From Cladobotryum mycophilum (lineage: Eukaryota > Ascomycota > Sordariomycetes > Hypocreales > Hypocreaceae), in the NCBI GenBank assembly GCA_036429605.1, contig CM071590.1:6799263-6863262 (forward strand): 64,000 bases of DNA. The letters run 5' to 3'. The translations under genes were made by a program, and so were the position numbers. The notes under the pieces are model-generated. The model did not search any database, was not told the DNA's origin, and saw only the letters and a list, made by a program, of their open reading frames with translations. The stretch's first letter is position 1. The number at the start of each line of letters is the position of its first letter. Below are positions 9,861 to 22,142 of this stretch, piece by piece.

Positions 9861-12270
9861 CTAAATTTTATATCTGCCAAAGATGTCATAGTTATGTATA
9901 GTTGTTAAATGGTTCTTAAAGGCATCGGTAGTTACACAGGTAAACGCCTTTTCCTCGCACCGCGGCTCAGGACAAGCAACGGGACGTTGACTAAGATTCT
10001 TGAAGTGCCTTGCTTCAATGTGGCGCCGCGCACCATATTTATCAGAATATTTGATGCGTCGGCCATCTGATGACATGTCCTCATTCCAAAAGCACAAAAA
10101 GCATTGCTGGATGTTGCATTCCGTGGGTTCCTCCATTTTCGGTCGCATAGCTAACTTGATGGAAGGAGCAGTAGCTTTCTTTTGTCGGAATTCCTTTCTC
10201 TCCCCAAGCGTTATCATCGCATGCAACGTGCATATCCTATGTCTTAGCCGCATCTGGGTTTCCAGATTACTCGCATCGGCACAAATGAACTCGGCGAGAG
10301 TCTTTCGCTCAGGCAAGGTGTAGGAAGGTTTCGGCGGCACACTTGGAGTCCCTGATTCGATGGCTGGGTTCTCTTTCTTTTGCAGTTGCCGATTAATCTC
10401 CTTGGTACTGGATTCTTTGAAGTATGCTTTTCTTTGTTTCATGGCCTCACGCTCTAGAAGCTTTTTCCGACAATTGATGAGCTTGCGTTTCGTGGTATCA
10501 TATTGTGTCCACAGCTCAGGGTTTACTTCCTTTGCCTTTCCGATTGTGCCATACTTGGAACGAATCGCCTTTTTAAGACTGTCTCGATTCTTTGTGAGCG
10601 CGATAATTACCCCCTCGTCTCGATATCGGCAGAGATGGCTCCGGTGGGCGCACTCGGATCGGCATCTCGACTCATGTGGGTTGCCATTTCTAATAACCTT
10701 TGGTTTGGGGGTCGTTTGAGGAAAGCAGCCACAGTGTCTACCTAAACACGTGGGTTTATGTATGCTTGATAAGTCAGGTCGCTTGCATGGCTCATAACTT
10801 GTTGAAGCTGACCCTGCGTTCCAACCTCTGCTTAAAGTCAGCCGCTTAATCTAGCAAGCAGTGTTGGTTTCTTACTTTCAATAGCTTCGCCTCCACCTCG
10901 TCGGATAGCGTATGGTTTCAGAACCTGCCGGAAGCCTGCGATCATACCAAGCTTCCTAAGATCTCTTCGATACGTATCGTAATAGAGTGCCTCGGTTTTC
11001 GATGTACGGCATATTCCATCTTCTTGCTTTATTGGCTGCCGGAAAATCGGGGTGTTGAGGATATCTTTGCGCCAATGAAAGTCCTCTGATTCTCTCGATA
11101 CCCTGACCCTGGCTGAGTAAATATCAGAGACAGATCTGATACCTGACTCAAAGGCATTGTCAAGAAATGCAAGGGCCAGAAAGGGAATTGTTGCATCAAA
11201 TAACAGATTGTCGACTTCGGATATAGTAAACGTTTTTCTGGTCACGTATTATTAGCAGTCGTTTTCAGAGTATACCAGAGCAACTCACGGAAGTGGTTTG
11301 CGATCCCATCCCTTCGTGTATCTCAGCGTCACTTCCATCACCAACCTATCCCGCTCACCATCCCCGCCTTTAATAAGGTACAGCTTGATGTCCTTGTAGC
11401 AAAGGGTCTTGAATTCGTTCTCCATGTGCTCCTCATCATCTGACTCCCCTGATTCATTATGGTCTGGATCCATGGATTCATCATCCTCCGACTTTATAAG
11501 TTCGTTATCTTCCGGTTTTATAGGCTCGTCCTCGTCCATGTCCCATATACTTTTCTTTCCGTCCCATCGATAATAATGATCCTCAATGGCAATTTTGTTT
11601 GGCTTTCTGTAAGTCAAAACACGGGGTCGTGTTGCCGTGTATGCCTGGATCAGAATAAGGAGTGCTAGTTGTATCCGTTGACGCTCATTAGCAAAAGTAG
11701 CTTGGTCAGAGACCCAATGAGTATATTGCGCCCTATACAGATCATCCACATTCATAACAGGCTTCTCTCCCCTAGATTTGTTAAGATTATATCTCTCTGT
11801 GAGAAATTGCTCGATATATTAGTGTTAGGTAAGTAAGTGGCAGTTAATCATCTTGTTCTAAGAGACTTACATTAGTAATGGCCTTTTTTTCATCTGCCGG
11901 AAAGTCTTCCCCCGTTGATTCCCGGTAGAGCATAAAAAAATCTCTTGTATGAAGATATGGTGGTTTTCTTTCGTATATTCGGGTACATATCGATTATCTA
12001 TTCAAGGAAATTGTAAATTCTGTTTTTGTTTAACTCTCTTAGAAGCTCTTTATCATCCCTGCCCATATGAACAGAGTATCTTACAGTCATTAGCCAGGTA
12101 ACACCCAAGCGCATATTTACATACCGCATCCATTTTTTCTTCATTTGGTGCATGCCCTCTGTGGTTGTGGCTGCGTAGAGTTTTGGCTCTGGAAGCCCGT
12201 CAATTTGCCGATATCTTCGTTTATAGTACTCAGGGCTACACTGATATCGTACCACCCCTTTTGCAGCCAT
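9861..12270 (-). pseudogene. DUF3435 (FluG-domain) tyrosine-recombinase-like protein with C-terminal zinc fingers, decayed
   Basis: DUF3435 proteins are tyrosine recombinases; one subgroup acts as Starship captains. Visible: an N-terminal helical SAM-like part (KKKWMRYVNMRL); the box-I Arg region (ALLILIQAYTATRPRVL); the second box (YAIRRGGG); a candidate catalytic Tyr in VMSHASDLTYQAYI; and two C2H2-like fingers at the C-terminus (CFLC...HIEARH and CPEPRC...HLTTIH). Introns at 11870..11810 and 11288..11238 are clear, and a third follows AIESK near 10880. Breaks: TAG after NFLE where Trp is expected (11998-12000), an extra T in a T7 run (11934-11940), TAG after INPRV near 10742, and one missing G in a G5 run (10610-10614). 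Both TAGs fit a C-to-T change at CpA. The gene is probably dead. It points leftward, towards the NLR and Ulp1 genes. Confidence 0.8.
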
Positions 12271-12793
12271 TATTGCGAATGTATGGATCAGACTAAAAGA
12301 GTAGTGCGTGGGTTTGTTATTGCGTGTGCCTAAGTAAAAGATAGGGAAAAAGATAGATGTAGATCGATAAGGTATCCCCTAGTGCAAGTTCAATGGTCAA
12401 TGTCTTCTGTTTTTTTCCCACTGTATGCAAAGGCAGCTTACACATTTATATTTTCTCTAAGGTTACCAAAAATATCACGCGCGGCAGAATCGTGTGGGGC
12501 TGCTGTGTCTTGAAAATGGGGGCCCACACACCCGGCGCTTAGCAAAACCTCCTCCAAAAGCAGCACCAGATCTTCCAAAAATGAAAACCATCTATCCCGA
12601 GAAAAGATGCCAAATTACCATAACTTGCATTTATGCTGTAAAGATTGGGGCCGTTTTTATAAGCGCTTCCACTAACCTTTATATGACTGGATTTGTGACA
12701 TTATCTAGGTAGATTCTTGGTGGTCTATGAGAAGAATCCAAGTAGAATTGAGAGCGCGGGTTCTGTAAACTTGTGCCTAGTTAACATGCCTCT
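12271..12793. other. Intergenic region, no supported gene
   Basis: This lies upstream of the DUF3435 gene and downstream of the hydrolase. An open frame of 72 codons at 12494-12712 has no recognisable features. I looked for a TTAC-type Starship target and terminal repeats and could not fix any. Confidence 0.4.
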
Positions 12794-13754
12794 TTAGAAA
12801 GTCAATTTGTGCTTTAATATTCTGCTCAAAGAACCCCCCTGATAAGGATCAAAATGCCCACAGTCAAGTTTGACCAACTCCTTGCCCTCTCCAGCTTTCT
12901 TAAAAGCACTCAGCGAGTCTTCTGCACGAATAATTGAGTCCTTCATCGCCACAACCATTAACATTGGTCGGGGTGCAATACGATGAACGTACTGAACCGG
13001 CTCATGCTTAAACATGTGATAATATGTCTGCAGTGTGATTTTGTTCTCCCACTCAACTCCAGGAGGCAACTTGATCTTGGAGACAACCCGGTAGAACGCT
13101 GCAGATTCTTCAGTTCCCAGAATGGCGCCGTGTTCCGACGCCTTGGCTTCCTCTGCCGTCTCAGACCACAAACGTGTATACTGAACGGGCACCGAATGGT
13201 CTCGATTGGCATACACTGCAAGCACAGACTCCTTTGGAGCAGCACGCATAGCAGCCTCTCCTGATACGAAGGGAATTTGGGAAATCACTGCTTTGACCCG
13301 AGGATCAACTGCCGCAGCGGTCAGAGCATTCCCTCCAGAGCCACTGGAGCCCCAAACAACCACTTGCTCCGGATTGACCTCTGGTAAAGTTAACGCATAA
13401 CCAACACCGGCGTGAATGTCCTCAATCTGTCGCCAAGGATCAGTTTCATTCCTTGGGAGGCCATCACTCTCACCCCAGCATCGGTTGTCATAAATGAGCG
13501 AAGCAAAGCCAGCTTCCTGGAAACGAGTTGCATAATGTTCGAGAAAAACTCCTTCAAGGCGGATAGCTACACATGAGGATACTTAGCAGCGTTCTTTTAT
13601 ACTATGGCTTCCAGCTCAAAGTTCCGAGGTGACTTACACCATGTGACATGACAAGTACTGGAGCATGTGTCTGGTCGCGTACGGGATAGAACCATCCCCG
13701 GAGTGTTAGACCATCATATGTCTTGAATTCAATATCGCGTCGGATTCCAGACAT
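12794..13754 (-). CDS. Alpha/beta hydrolase, polyketide-transferase-like group
   Basis: Exon 1 begins at MSGIRRDIEFKTYDGLTLRG, the usual start of the group (an ATG at 13952 in the same frame would add 66 unlikely residues). One intron lies between about 13639 and 13567-13581; the exact ends are uncertain because two splice pairs keep the frame. Exon 2 has YDNRCWGESDG, the nucleophile Ser in a WGSSGSGG elbow, the acid in AMKDSIIRAEDS and the His in DCGHFDP, so the triad is complete. Relatives include hydrolases and acyl-transferring enzymes of fungal metabolite clusters (for example the fumagillin polyketide transferase). It is divergently transcribed from the CoA ligase at 14298 and shares its promoter, so a role in acyl transfer or hydrolysis in the same pathway is likely but unproven. 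Confidence 0.75.
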
Positions 13755-14297
13755 CTTGGCGGGCTTTTCAAGTGTTGATGAGGTGATTCTCTCAAGGCTG
13801 GTGGCGATTGTAAAGGGCTGATTCCTGTTTAGATTTGATAGCCGAGCAAGAGAGAGTAACTGAGAGGCGACGAGTCTTATTTCTTCAAGACTTCGGATGA
13901 TCCCGTCAGTTATATAGACTCTAGCAGCAATACAAGCTCGGTATTTGTTCATAGAGTGTACAACTGCCGAATTTCGCTGCCGGCGTCCAAATGGTCCATT
14001 TCGACCGGGTTCGGCCGAAATCGATCAAGATACCGAATCGATCATAATGACTCAAGAGATCTCACGCTAGAGGCTCCTTTTTCTTCGTCAAGACGGTAGC
14101 AGCTCAGAGTATACGGAATTCGGACGAGATAATATGGATTTGGTCAATTGCACAACCCCATACGAGTAGCGAACGGGCGTTCGTTGGCTTGTCTGTGGAG
14201 ATTCTCAATGCTGATATCACGTGGTGACTTTTCACTCTACTTATATCATTGACCAAGGTCTCCATCTCTGTAAGAAACCAACAACCACCATTTCACA
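13755..14297. promoter_or_regulatory. Divergent promoter of hydrolase and CoA ligase
   Basis: The two starts face away from each other. CCGAA or TTCGG occurs at least four times: near 13968, within 14010-14019, near 14032 and near 14120. No gene fits here apart from the in-frame upstream extension of the hydrolase to 13952. Confidence 0.6.
13998..14021. promoter_or_regulatory. Inverted repeat with TTCGGCCGAA core
   Basis: Arms ATTTCG (13998-14003) and CGAAAT (14016-14021) are perfectly inverted, and the right half contains the 10-base palindrome TTCGGCCGAA (14010-14019). CGG/CCG inverted half-sites are what Zn2Cys6 regulators bind. Similar sites precede the NRPS and lie between the methyltransferase and the oxygenase. 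Confidence 0.45.
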
Positions 14298-16126
14298 ATG
14301 CCGTTCCTATCGCAGTCTAATGTTGAGATCCCTACGACGGATTTAACAACGTGGTTTTTTCACGACAATCCGGAAATCTCGGATGTCAACAATCCCATCT
14401 TCATTGACACCGAGGAACCCTCCCGCTATTATACACACAGTACAGCCCAAAATACAATACGCAAACTAGTTGCTGGACTGAGAGCACATGGACTCCGAAA
14501 AGGTGAATGCGTATGCGTGCATTCGTTCAACGATATTGACTATCCAATCCTTGTCAACGGCATCATTGCTGCTGGAGGAATTTGGGCGGGCACCAACCCG
14601 TCGTATACAGCCAACGAGATTGCCCACGCCATAAAAATTGCGCGAATAGCGTTCTTTGTTGTTGAGCCGGAACTATTACAGAACGTTGTAGCAGCCGCAG
14701 ACCAGGTCGGCCTTGCTCGGAATCGTATTTTCACCTTTGATCATGTTCCTGGACACAAGGCGACGGCTGGCTTTGAGAGCTGGCGAAACCTCATGGAACA
14801 TGGTGAACAGGATTGGGAAGCGTTTGATGACGGGCAGAAGTCGAAGAACACCACTGTCGCGCGATGTTTCAGCTCGGGGACAACAGGACTCCCAAAAGCT
14901 GCTGTGCTCTCTCACTACAATTTCATCGCTCAGCATTGCATTGTAAATGTGACCAAGAAGGACTACGAGGTATGTACTGAGACATGAAATAGGGCATCTC
15001 TATCCATGGACAAAGTTGCTGATTTCGCATCAGGAGAAACGCATCGTACCGTTGCCTCTTTACCATATGGCTTCCATTCCATCTTCCCATTTCTCGGCCC
15101 TTCGTGATGGAGTCAAGACATTCATCATGCGCCGCTTTGAGCTTCGTGGTTATTTGAGAAACATTCAAAAGTATCAAATCACGGAACTGTTATTGGTCCC
15201 TCCCATGGTTATGGCCATCATCAATAATACGCACTTGTTGAATGATCCAAACTATAGCTTGGATAGCATCCGGAATGGAATTGGTGGTGCTGCGCCATTG
15301 AGGAAGGAGCCTCAACAGAAGCTGAAAGCTTTGCTGCGGAAGAAAACGCCTTGGGCGCAAATATGGGCAATGACAGGTTCGTTGTCATTGTGCGTGTAAA
15401 TGGCAGAAGCTGACTATGTCTACAGAAACGACTTGCTTTGCAACTATGTTCCCTTATCCTCTAGATGACGACACTGGCTCAGTAGGATATCCTCTGTCCG
15501 GGATTGATCTGAAGCTGGTTGACGAGGAAGGCAATGACATCTCGAAACCAGACACACCAGGCGAGTTGTGTATCCGTGGTCCGACAGTCATTAGAGGATA
15601 CCTGGACGCTTCAGTACCCTTTGACTCCGATAATCCAGGTCGGGAAAAGCTTCTACGTAGCGATTGGGATGCAGATGGGTTTTTCCACACTGGTGATATT
15701 GCTCATGTCAAGGGCCCCGATGCCGGTGAGGATGCTGGCAAGTGGTATATCGTTGATCGCAAAAAGGAATTGATCAAGGTCCGAGGATTTCAGGTTGCAC
15801 CACCAGAGTTGGAAGGCGTCTTAATCAGCCATCCTCTCATTCAGGACGCGGCCGTAATCGGAATTGAAATGCGTGAAAATGGAGTGGAGACTGGGACTGA
15901 ACTGCCAAGGGCCTACATTGTACGAACTTCTGATAACCTTGCTGCTGAGGATGTGAAGACCTACCTGGCCTCAAAATTGGCCAAGTATAAGCGCCTAGAT
16001 GGTGGTGTCGTCTTTGTCGATCAGGTCCCAAGAAACCCGTCTGGAAAAATCTTGAAGAGAATTCTAAGAGAGCGAGCGGCAAAGGAAATAAAAGAAGAAG
16101 AGAACCGTATTAATGCTAAATTGTAA
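14298..16126 (+). CDS. 4-coumarate:CoA-ligase-like acyl-CoA synthetase with peroxisomal signal
   Basis: Three exons (introns 14970-15033 and 15377-15425) encode about 571 aa, normal for the family. Core motifs: FSSGTTGLPKAAVLSH (ATP binding); WAMTETT, completed across the second intron; GELCIRGP; FFHTGD; VDRKKELIKVRGFQVAP; and the C-terminal Lys in PRNPSGKILKR. It should activate a carboxylic acid as acyl-AMP and load it on CoA. The last three residues are AKL, a good type 1 peroxisomal targeting signal, so the reaction probably takes place in peroxisomes, as for several fungal metabolite CoA ligases. The ATG at 14298 gives an N-terminus of typical length. The substrate cannot be read from the sequence. 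Confidence 0.9.
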
Positions 16127-16345
16127 CAGCAACAGGGATGACAGTTTGGAGACTGGAGGATTGATTAGTAGATGACTGATTCTGGATATGAGTGGTTTAT
16201 AACTAATGAAAAGCACGGCAAATTAAAGCATAGTCTGCAAAGCAAAAGCTGGACAATGAACTTTCTGAGCTATTTTCTTGGACATTTTAATAAGTTTTGA
16301 CAAGTAGAGAATCCCGTGCATTGGGTCGATGCAAAATTGCTCATT

Positions 16346-17168
16346 CTATTCCCCAGTCCGGTAGGAGTCCCAGTCTGAGCGGTGGCTCCCACAGTTAGGG
16401 CAGTAGTAGCTCACCCCAGAGAACTCACCACGAAATTTGTGGCTACATGAAGGGCATTGATAACGTTGGATACCCGACGAGACCTTATTGCACAGAAAAG
16501 GGATCAGGTCAGCCGCAAAATCGGGAGTCTTTCTGAGAAGTTGACGGAAACCATCGAGCTCAAGGAGCTTGTCTATGTTCTTCCGAGAGGTCTCCACGGC
16601 CAAGTCGCGAAGTCCCCTGTCTCCCAAAAGTGTGGACTCATAGACCACAGTAATGGCAAGTGGAAAGTCATCCATGCTCCAGCCAGTAGTAATGGCAGTA
16701 CTAAACTTATCCTTGGCGTGTGCTTTGAGCGCTTGAATGTCGTACTTGTCGGCAATCTGGTAGACTTGGGCATCATAGACCATAGAGGAAGTACCGTAGG
16801 TGTTGCTGTAGTCGAATGCATACATGAAACGTAGCATTGCTTCCACAACGCTTGCGTCAAAATCTTCGATTTCGATCTTCCCTTCGGAGCTTTCCTTTAG
16901 TACCGTAAGTGTTTGGTTTCGTTTGACATTCTACAGAACTTGCTGTACCTTCCAATTGCCGTTTAGCTGTTTCGCGAAGTACTGAGAATGAGCCGACAGG
17001 ATTACCCGGTGGACTTTGAACGCTTGGCCATCGCAGGCAACAATAGCATCGGAAAGAATATCTGTGTTATAGTAGCTGCCGACAAGATTAGAAAGGATAA
17101 TTGCAGTACTAATGGCCGTCTTACTCTTTTAGTGATGATAGAAATCCCTCGAACACTTGAGGAGCCAT
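16346..17168 (-). CDS. BTB/POZ domain protein with C-terminal zinc ribbon
   Basis: Start MAPQVFEGFLSSLK; intron 1 17124..17076 (GTAAGA, TTCTAAT branch, GGCAG) and intron 2 16948..16895 (GTACAG) give an uninterrupted 239-aa protein. The BTB fold covers about residues 15-125 (DAIVACDGQAFKVHR, ILSAHSQYF, MLRFMYAFDY). The tail has two Cys pairs (CPSC and CPNC) that look like a zinc ribbon. Fungal proteins of this small BTB class are numerous and mostly uncharacterised; some are Cul3 adaptors, but no partner can be inferred. It lies between the ligase and the methyltransferase, so it is either a passenger in the cluster or a local regulator. Confidence 0.85.
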
Positions 17169-17782
17169 TGAAGAACAGAATAGAGTTTCTGGATTAGAGT
17201 TAAATTGAGCGACTTCTTTAGTGACTAAGGGGTTTGAAGGGCTTTTGATTTTCCTCTTCTTGTTCTTTATATCCTGAGAGGAAATGAGCACTAGTAATAA
17301 GTAAACAAGACAAAGAGGAGATTTTAAGAGTCATTTTAATTAGTATTACTTGAGTAAATTTTAGTCAATTGCCAAGTTGTACCAAAGTGAGGGGTCGGTA
17401 GGCCTCCTGCATTATACAATGTCAGAGTGACGTGGAAAAAACTGTAAAAGTAAGTAGTCTATATGATTGCCTTCACTACTCACTACATCCTATTAGATCA
17501 CCTAGCAAGATTGATTATCCAAAAAAAACCCCCAGACGTCTGATTCCATGATCACTGTTCTATCATAAAATTCAAAATAAAAGTAAATATATATCAGTAA
17601 AAAGATAGACAGTCGTTAACCAACAGCATTCACTACATCACCCTCAGTTCTATAGAATTGTGACTACTGAGCCCTCGTTGCTCAGTGTTGTCCTGATCCA
17701 CCGCCAACATAAATCATCCGTCCCATTTATTCCTTGGGAAGTAGACCAGATCGTCACATAAGAATCTTAATAGCCAAGTATA
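17169..17782. other. Intergenic, AT-rich, no gene seen
   Basis: These 614 bases hold the BTB gene's promoter and the 3' flank of the methyltransferase gene. No coding or repeat structure stands out. Confidence 0.5.
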
Positions 17783-18811
17783 CTACTTCTGGCCCCAGCA
17801 AACAATGTATCTCATATAACCACCAGTATGCTCTAGATCATTCCGTAGACGTTGTTCCAAGTTATCCCACTCAGGTCTCCAAACCTCTTTAGGGAGTCCT
17901 GTTAGAAATTAGTTGAGGATCCTGTGTAATAATATTTAGTAAGGGGTATATTACTCTTAAGCACTGCCTGGAAATTTTTAACACCATCTAATGCGGCCTC
18001 AATGCTGTTGTGTCTAATGGAGCTACTGTCGTCGACAGCTGCTCCGAATCGAACTAGAATCTCCTCCTTCTGTACGTTCTTAAGTCCAGCAGTTTCCATC
18101 TCTTGAGGTAGACAGGCCCATAGATTAGAGTATTGTTGTCCGACTTGCGTGTATAGGCTCGTGTACAAGACATTCAGCATGTCAATGTACTGATTCTGGG
18201 ACAAGGGGTTGTTAGGGATGTGACTCGGGATTACTTCAACCATTTGCAGCCATCCTCCTGGTCTGACCAGATTGGCTAGCTCCTGCACCACAGCAGTTGG
18301 GGTTTTCTCAGGTGCAGCGGCTGCCATGACGAGACGCTGATGTACAACATCAAATGATCCTTGCCACGACTCCGGGAAAGCCTCTTTAATGGATTGATCT
18401 TGGAACTGCGTTCCTTCTGGCGGCGGGTTTGGGTATAGCGACTCAACAACGTCGGTCCCAACATACTCATGTTTTGCCGGAGAAGCCGCCTGTAGATCTT
18501 TGATCCAACGACCTTTTTTGCACAAAATAATTCAGTTACGGTTATGTAACAGTGAAGTAGGGGAGGCTATAGAAGCTATTACCGTTTGCGCAACCTGAAT
18601 CTAGAATCCGAAGCCCAGGTTTACTGAGGTCAACAGGTGCATAAAGCGCTTTGCCGCCCATAGAATGCAATATAGTGTCATGCTGATATTCCAGGCGAGT
18701 TTGTTCAGCAATATTACCATCGAGGGCCTTTGTTTTGCTCATAAACACTTCCATTGACGCAGAAGAGTTACTCTGCGTCTCGCTATTAAGTGTCGGAGTA
18801 TGGGAAGCCAT
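17783..18811 (-). CDS. SAM-dependent methyltransferase (class I)
   Basis: Three exons (introns 18592..18523 and 17954..17899) encode 300 aa. Motif I is LRILDSGCANG; downstream DVVHQRLVMAAA and VRPGGWLQMVEV are the usual post-I and motif IV/VI region of the small-molecule methyltransferases common in fungal metabolite clusters. Removing the last intron gives a conserved-looking end (LPKEVWRPEW, then YMRYIVCWGQK) instead of an early stop. It should transfer a methyl group to O, N or C of a pathway intermediate; the acceptor is not predictable. It is divergent from the oxygenase gene at 19549 and shares a 737-bp intergenic region with it. Confidence 0.85.
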
Positions 18812-19548
18812 TGCTGAGGGCTTTGAGCTTGGGCCGTTGAAAATAAAATAAAAATATAAAGAGGTAGGTATATATCGGAATATATTGAGTGAACTTGTTA
18901 ATAGACTAAAGGGTCTTGTTAGTTGTTCTTGTTCTGTTAATAAATTAATATATATATGTAGTTATTATGCTGTCTTCTAGTCTTTAGTCTGCACACCTTG
19001 GTCTGAATGCAACTATAAGCCACGTAGCTGAAAAAACATCCGAATGCAGTTGCCGAGCAGACACCGATCCTCCCTGTGTTCAAAAGATCTTACTCTTATA
19101 TTAACACCGACTCGTAATCTGTAAGCTTACTCCGGTTTCATAACCTATACAAGGATTCGTTTATATCTTCACCGCTGCATACATAACGAATCTTCGGATC
19201 CGGCCTCTACTAGATTTGGTCAATCTGATACCTCACGCGTGGTAAGCGCTAATACAAATTTCCAAGTCGTAATGTAAGTAGCGAAAGTTCGGCATTACAA
19301 ACTGCATTGAAACTAGCGGTAAAAATTACTACAGGATCGGGGTTTTAACTATACTAGATCTCACACACTTAATAGGGCCCATTTCTTTCTAAATAAGTTC
19401 AATGAATCAGCCTCTATAAATAATCATTACTCTTTAGAATCTCTTACCTTACTATATAGTATTATAATTCTCTACTGCAACTTATTTTTCTTTACCGCTT
19501 GACTCTTCCTATTGATACTCAAACCTCAAAGACAACTAAGCCATCAAC
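18812..19548. promoter_or_regulatory. Divergent promoter of methyltransferase and oxygenase
   Basis: AT-rich spacer with CCGAA near 19033, the 8-base palindrome CGGATCCG at 19195-19202 (preceded by TT, so it reads TTCGGATCCG) and TTCGG near 19286. These resemble the motif in the other cluster promoters. Confidence 0.5.
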
Positions 19549-20703
19549 ATGACTGCAACAACACAATCAGCCGGTTTACAGACCATTGACTTCTCTCCTT
19601 TCCTGCAAAGCAAAGATCCTGCTGTTCGAAAGGCAAAAGCAGAAGAGATCGTGGCCGCCCTCCATGTGCAGGGTACGGTTGGAATTGTCGGCCACAGTCT
19701 TCCTGTTGAGAGACTGCGGGCTGCCTTTGAAGTTTCTCGCAAGTTCTTCGCCCTTCCGTTTGATGAAAAGGCAAAGGCAAGCCATGTAAATGGTATAGTG
19801 CCTCACCGGGGATTCTCAGGAATTGGCAGAGAGAAGTGCTTGGTATACACCGAGGAAGAGCTTGAACGCATGGAAGGTGAACTGAGTCCCGAGTCGACGA
19901 AGCCCCTTGACTTAAAGGTAAGCAAGAAACTGTTGATACTGGTTGATATTCTCTACTTGCCCTAAGACTTTTTACCCTCCTCACTCTGCTTTCTTTTCTA
20001 TCTCATATGCTTGAGGACTAACAATGAGACACAGGAACACTACGATATTGGGAGTGATGAAGAGAAAGTTCATTACAATTTGTGGATTGACGAGGACGCT
20101 TATCCAGGCTTTCGTGCTTTTACCATTGGTTTATACTGGGAGCTCGAAGCACTAGCTAGAGCGGTTCAGGAAGCACTGGTCCTCGGCCTCGAAGTCAGTG
20201 AGGATGCTGCCAATGACTTTAAAAAGAATCACACGGGTCAGCAAAATGGGTTACGACTTTTGCATTACCCATCCGCGAGCAAAGCTTTCATTGATCGCAA
20301 CCCTACAACATGGTGTCCTATGCACACGGACTTTACCACATTTACCATGTTGTTTCAAGACGACAAGCAGGGCCTGGAGATAGAGGACAGGACTAGCCCC
20401 GGCACATTCCTGCAAGCCTCAACTGAGATTGAGAATCGACTCTATCTGACCATAGGTGACTTTGGAGAGATCTGGTCCAATGGGTACTTGCCTGCATCCA
20501 AGCACCGAGTAATTATCCCTGAGGCTATGGATGGAACTGACATTACGCCACCACGGTACTCAATGCCTTACTTTGTTAACTCAGAGCATGACTGGATTGT
20601 GGGACCGCAGCAGACTGGTAAACCAGGTACAATGCCCAATGGAAAATTCAAGACTGGCACTGTTAAGGAGCATATTGAGTTCCGTATGGCACACCAGTAC
20701 TAA
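19549..20703 (+). CDS. 2-oxoglutarate/Fe(II)-dependent dioxygenase (isopenicillin-N-synthase-like)
   Basis: Two exons (intron 19918-20034, 117 bp) encode 345 aa. The N-terminal DIOX_N part (IDFSPFL, VGHSLP, KFFALPFDEKAK) leads to a double-stranded beta-helix with the metal triad: HTD in WCPMHTDFTTF and the distal His in ASKHRVIIP. The co-substrate Arg is in PPRYSMPYF. The enzyme uses O2 and 2-oxoglutarate to hydroxylate, desaturate or cyclise a small molecule, in the cytosol. Being next to the NRPS and methyltransferase genes, it most likely tailors the peptide product. Confidence 0.9.
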
Positions 20704-21727
20704 AACTAGATGATGTAAATGTGTATGGTTAGAATAGCTTGAAAATAGCTAAATACTCTGCCATATAACATCGACAACACAGCACAATAATGCTGCGTTT
20801 TAGAATGTCAAAGCAACTGGCTTGTTAGCATTGTTTTTTCCTTTTCTTTCTATTTTTCCGAGTTATATATTTTGGGTTTATATTAGAATAGATCAATCGA
20901 ACAAGCAGATTATATCCTCAACCATGTTACAAGTAATATTTGCTCTAGCATTCAGTGCACTATAATAATTATCAAGCACTTTATAGCGTAACGATGTGAA
21001 TTATAATTGTTTCTATTCAGGTAGCTACTTCACTGCTGTTAGGAACTGTAGGTAAACGGATACTTGGTCGTAGGCGTAAAATATTCGGTGTAAACCCTAC
21101 ACGTACTGTAATGGAGCCAGGTGTATTTTAACATAGGGAAGCTTATCTTCTAAATTAAAATGTTAGAAAAGCAGGCACTGGGACGGCTCAAAGGATCAAA
21201 AAGGAATTAATTATACTGTTATATAATAGTATTAACAATTAATTCTTTATTTTTGTTTATTTCATTTAATTAATCTTATTCTTATTCTTAGATTATAGTG
21301 TTTATATACTAATTCTTTTTTTTGTTTTATTTAAAATATTTGATTAAATGCAGATTTATTATTTTCTTTTATTTCTAGATTTAACTAACCTTAAACATAT
21401 AATCTAGGTTGTATAGATTATCTATTATTAAACAATGCTTTGTCTACGGTTGCGGCTTCAATAAGGTTACCCGGGACTAGCAGAAGCTTTTAGGCCACTG
21501 TGTTCTCTTTTATTATTGTGTTTTCTTTTGCTATTACACTAGAACTAGATATTTGTTACTATGAGGGTTGCTTGTTTGTTTCGGTTGTTTCCAATTCTTA
21601 ATTATCCTTACTCCTTTACGACCATTAACTTTAACTCCGACACCCGGCTACTATAACAGGAGCTATAAGGTGGGTGGGAGGAGTACTGTAATCGTTGCAG
21701 CCTACTGTATTAACTGTTTACCCCTTC

Positions 21728-22142
21728 TGTGACGTTCCGGGTGTTTCCTAACAAGGATAACCTAGATCGTGGGATTAATGTTATAGTGGATCAGGGTAAG
21801 CTAAGCAATGCGTTCAGGTGTTTCGGTTCTGTATTAGGTACTAATAGTAAACAGTTGTATTAATGACTGATTATTTATTTATCTAGATAGTAATGATTGT
21901 GGGTTATATAAATGGAATATATAGTGATCACTGTGTAGGGTGAGCAATCATTGAAATGATCACAATGGTTAGTTCAGTAACTAATCGAGTGATCATTAGT
22001 GTGTTGCGGTGATTGCTTCTTCTAATTAGTTGGTTTTTCTGAGCTTTACCTGGAATAGTGCTAGCTGGTAGATTATACATACTTGTGACGATAAAAGTGG
22101 GACCGACCGATTATCTATCCGTAACAGGGCCAGGCCGTTACA
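21728..22142. mobile_element. Possible solo LTR
   Basis: The 415-bp stretch starts TGTGACG and ends CGTTACA, so it has TG...CA ends, and is flanked by CCTTC on the left and CCTCC on the right, an imperfect 5-bp duplication. Internal sequence is non-coding. No second copy is in the window, so this is a weak call. Confidence 0.3.

Noticed and set aside
1..12600. Calling 1-12.6 kb a Starship
   Set aside because: The recombinase gene is decayed and may not be a captain; I found neither terminal repeats nor a convincing target duplication, and the left side is outside the window.
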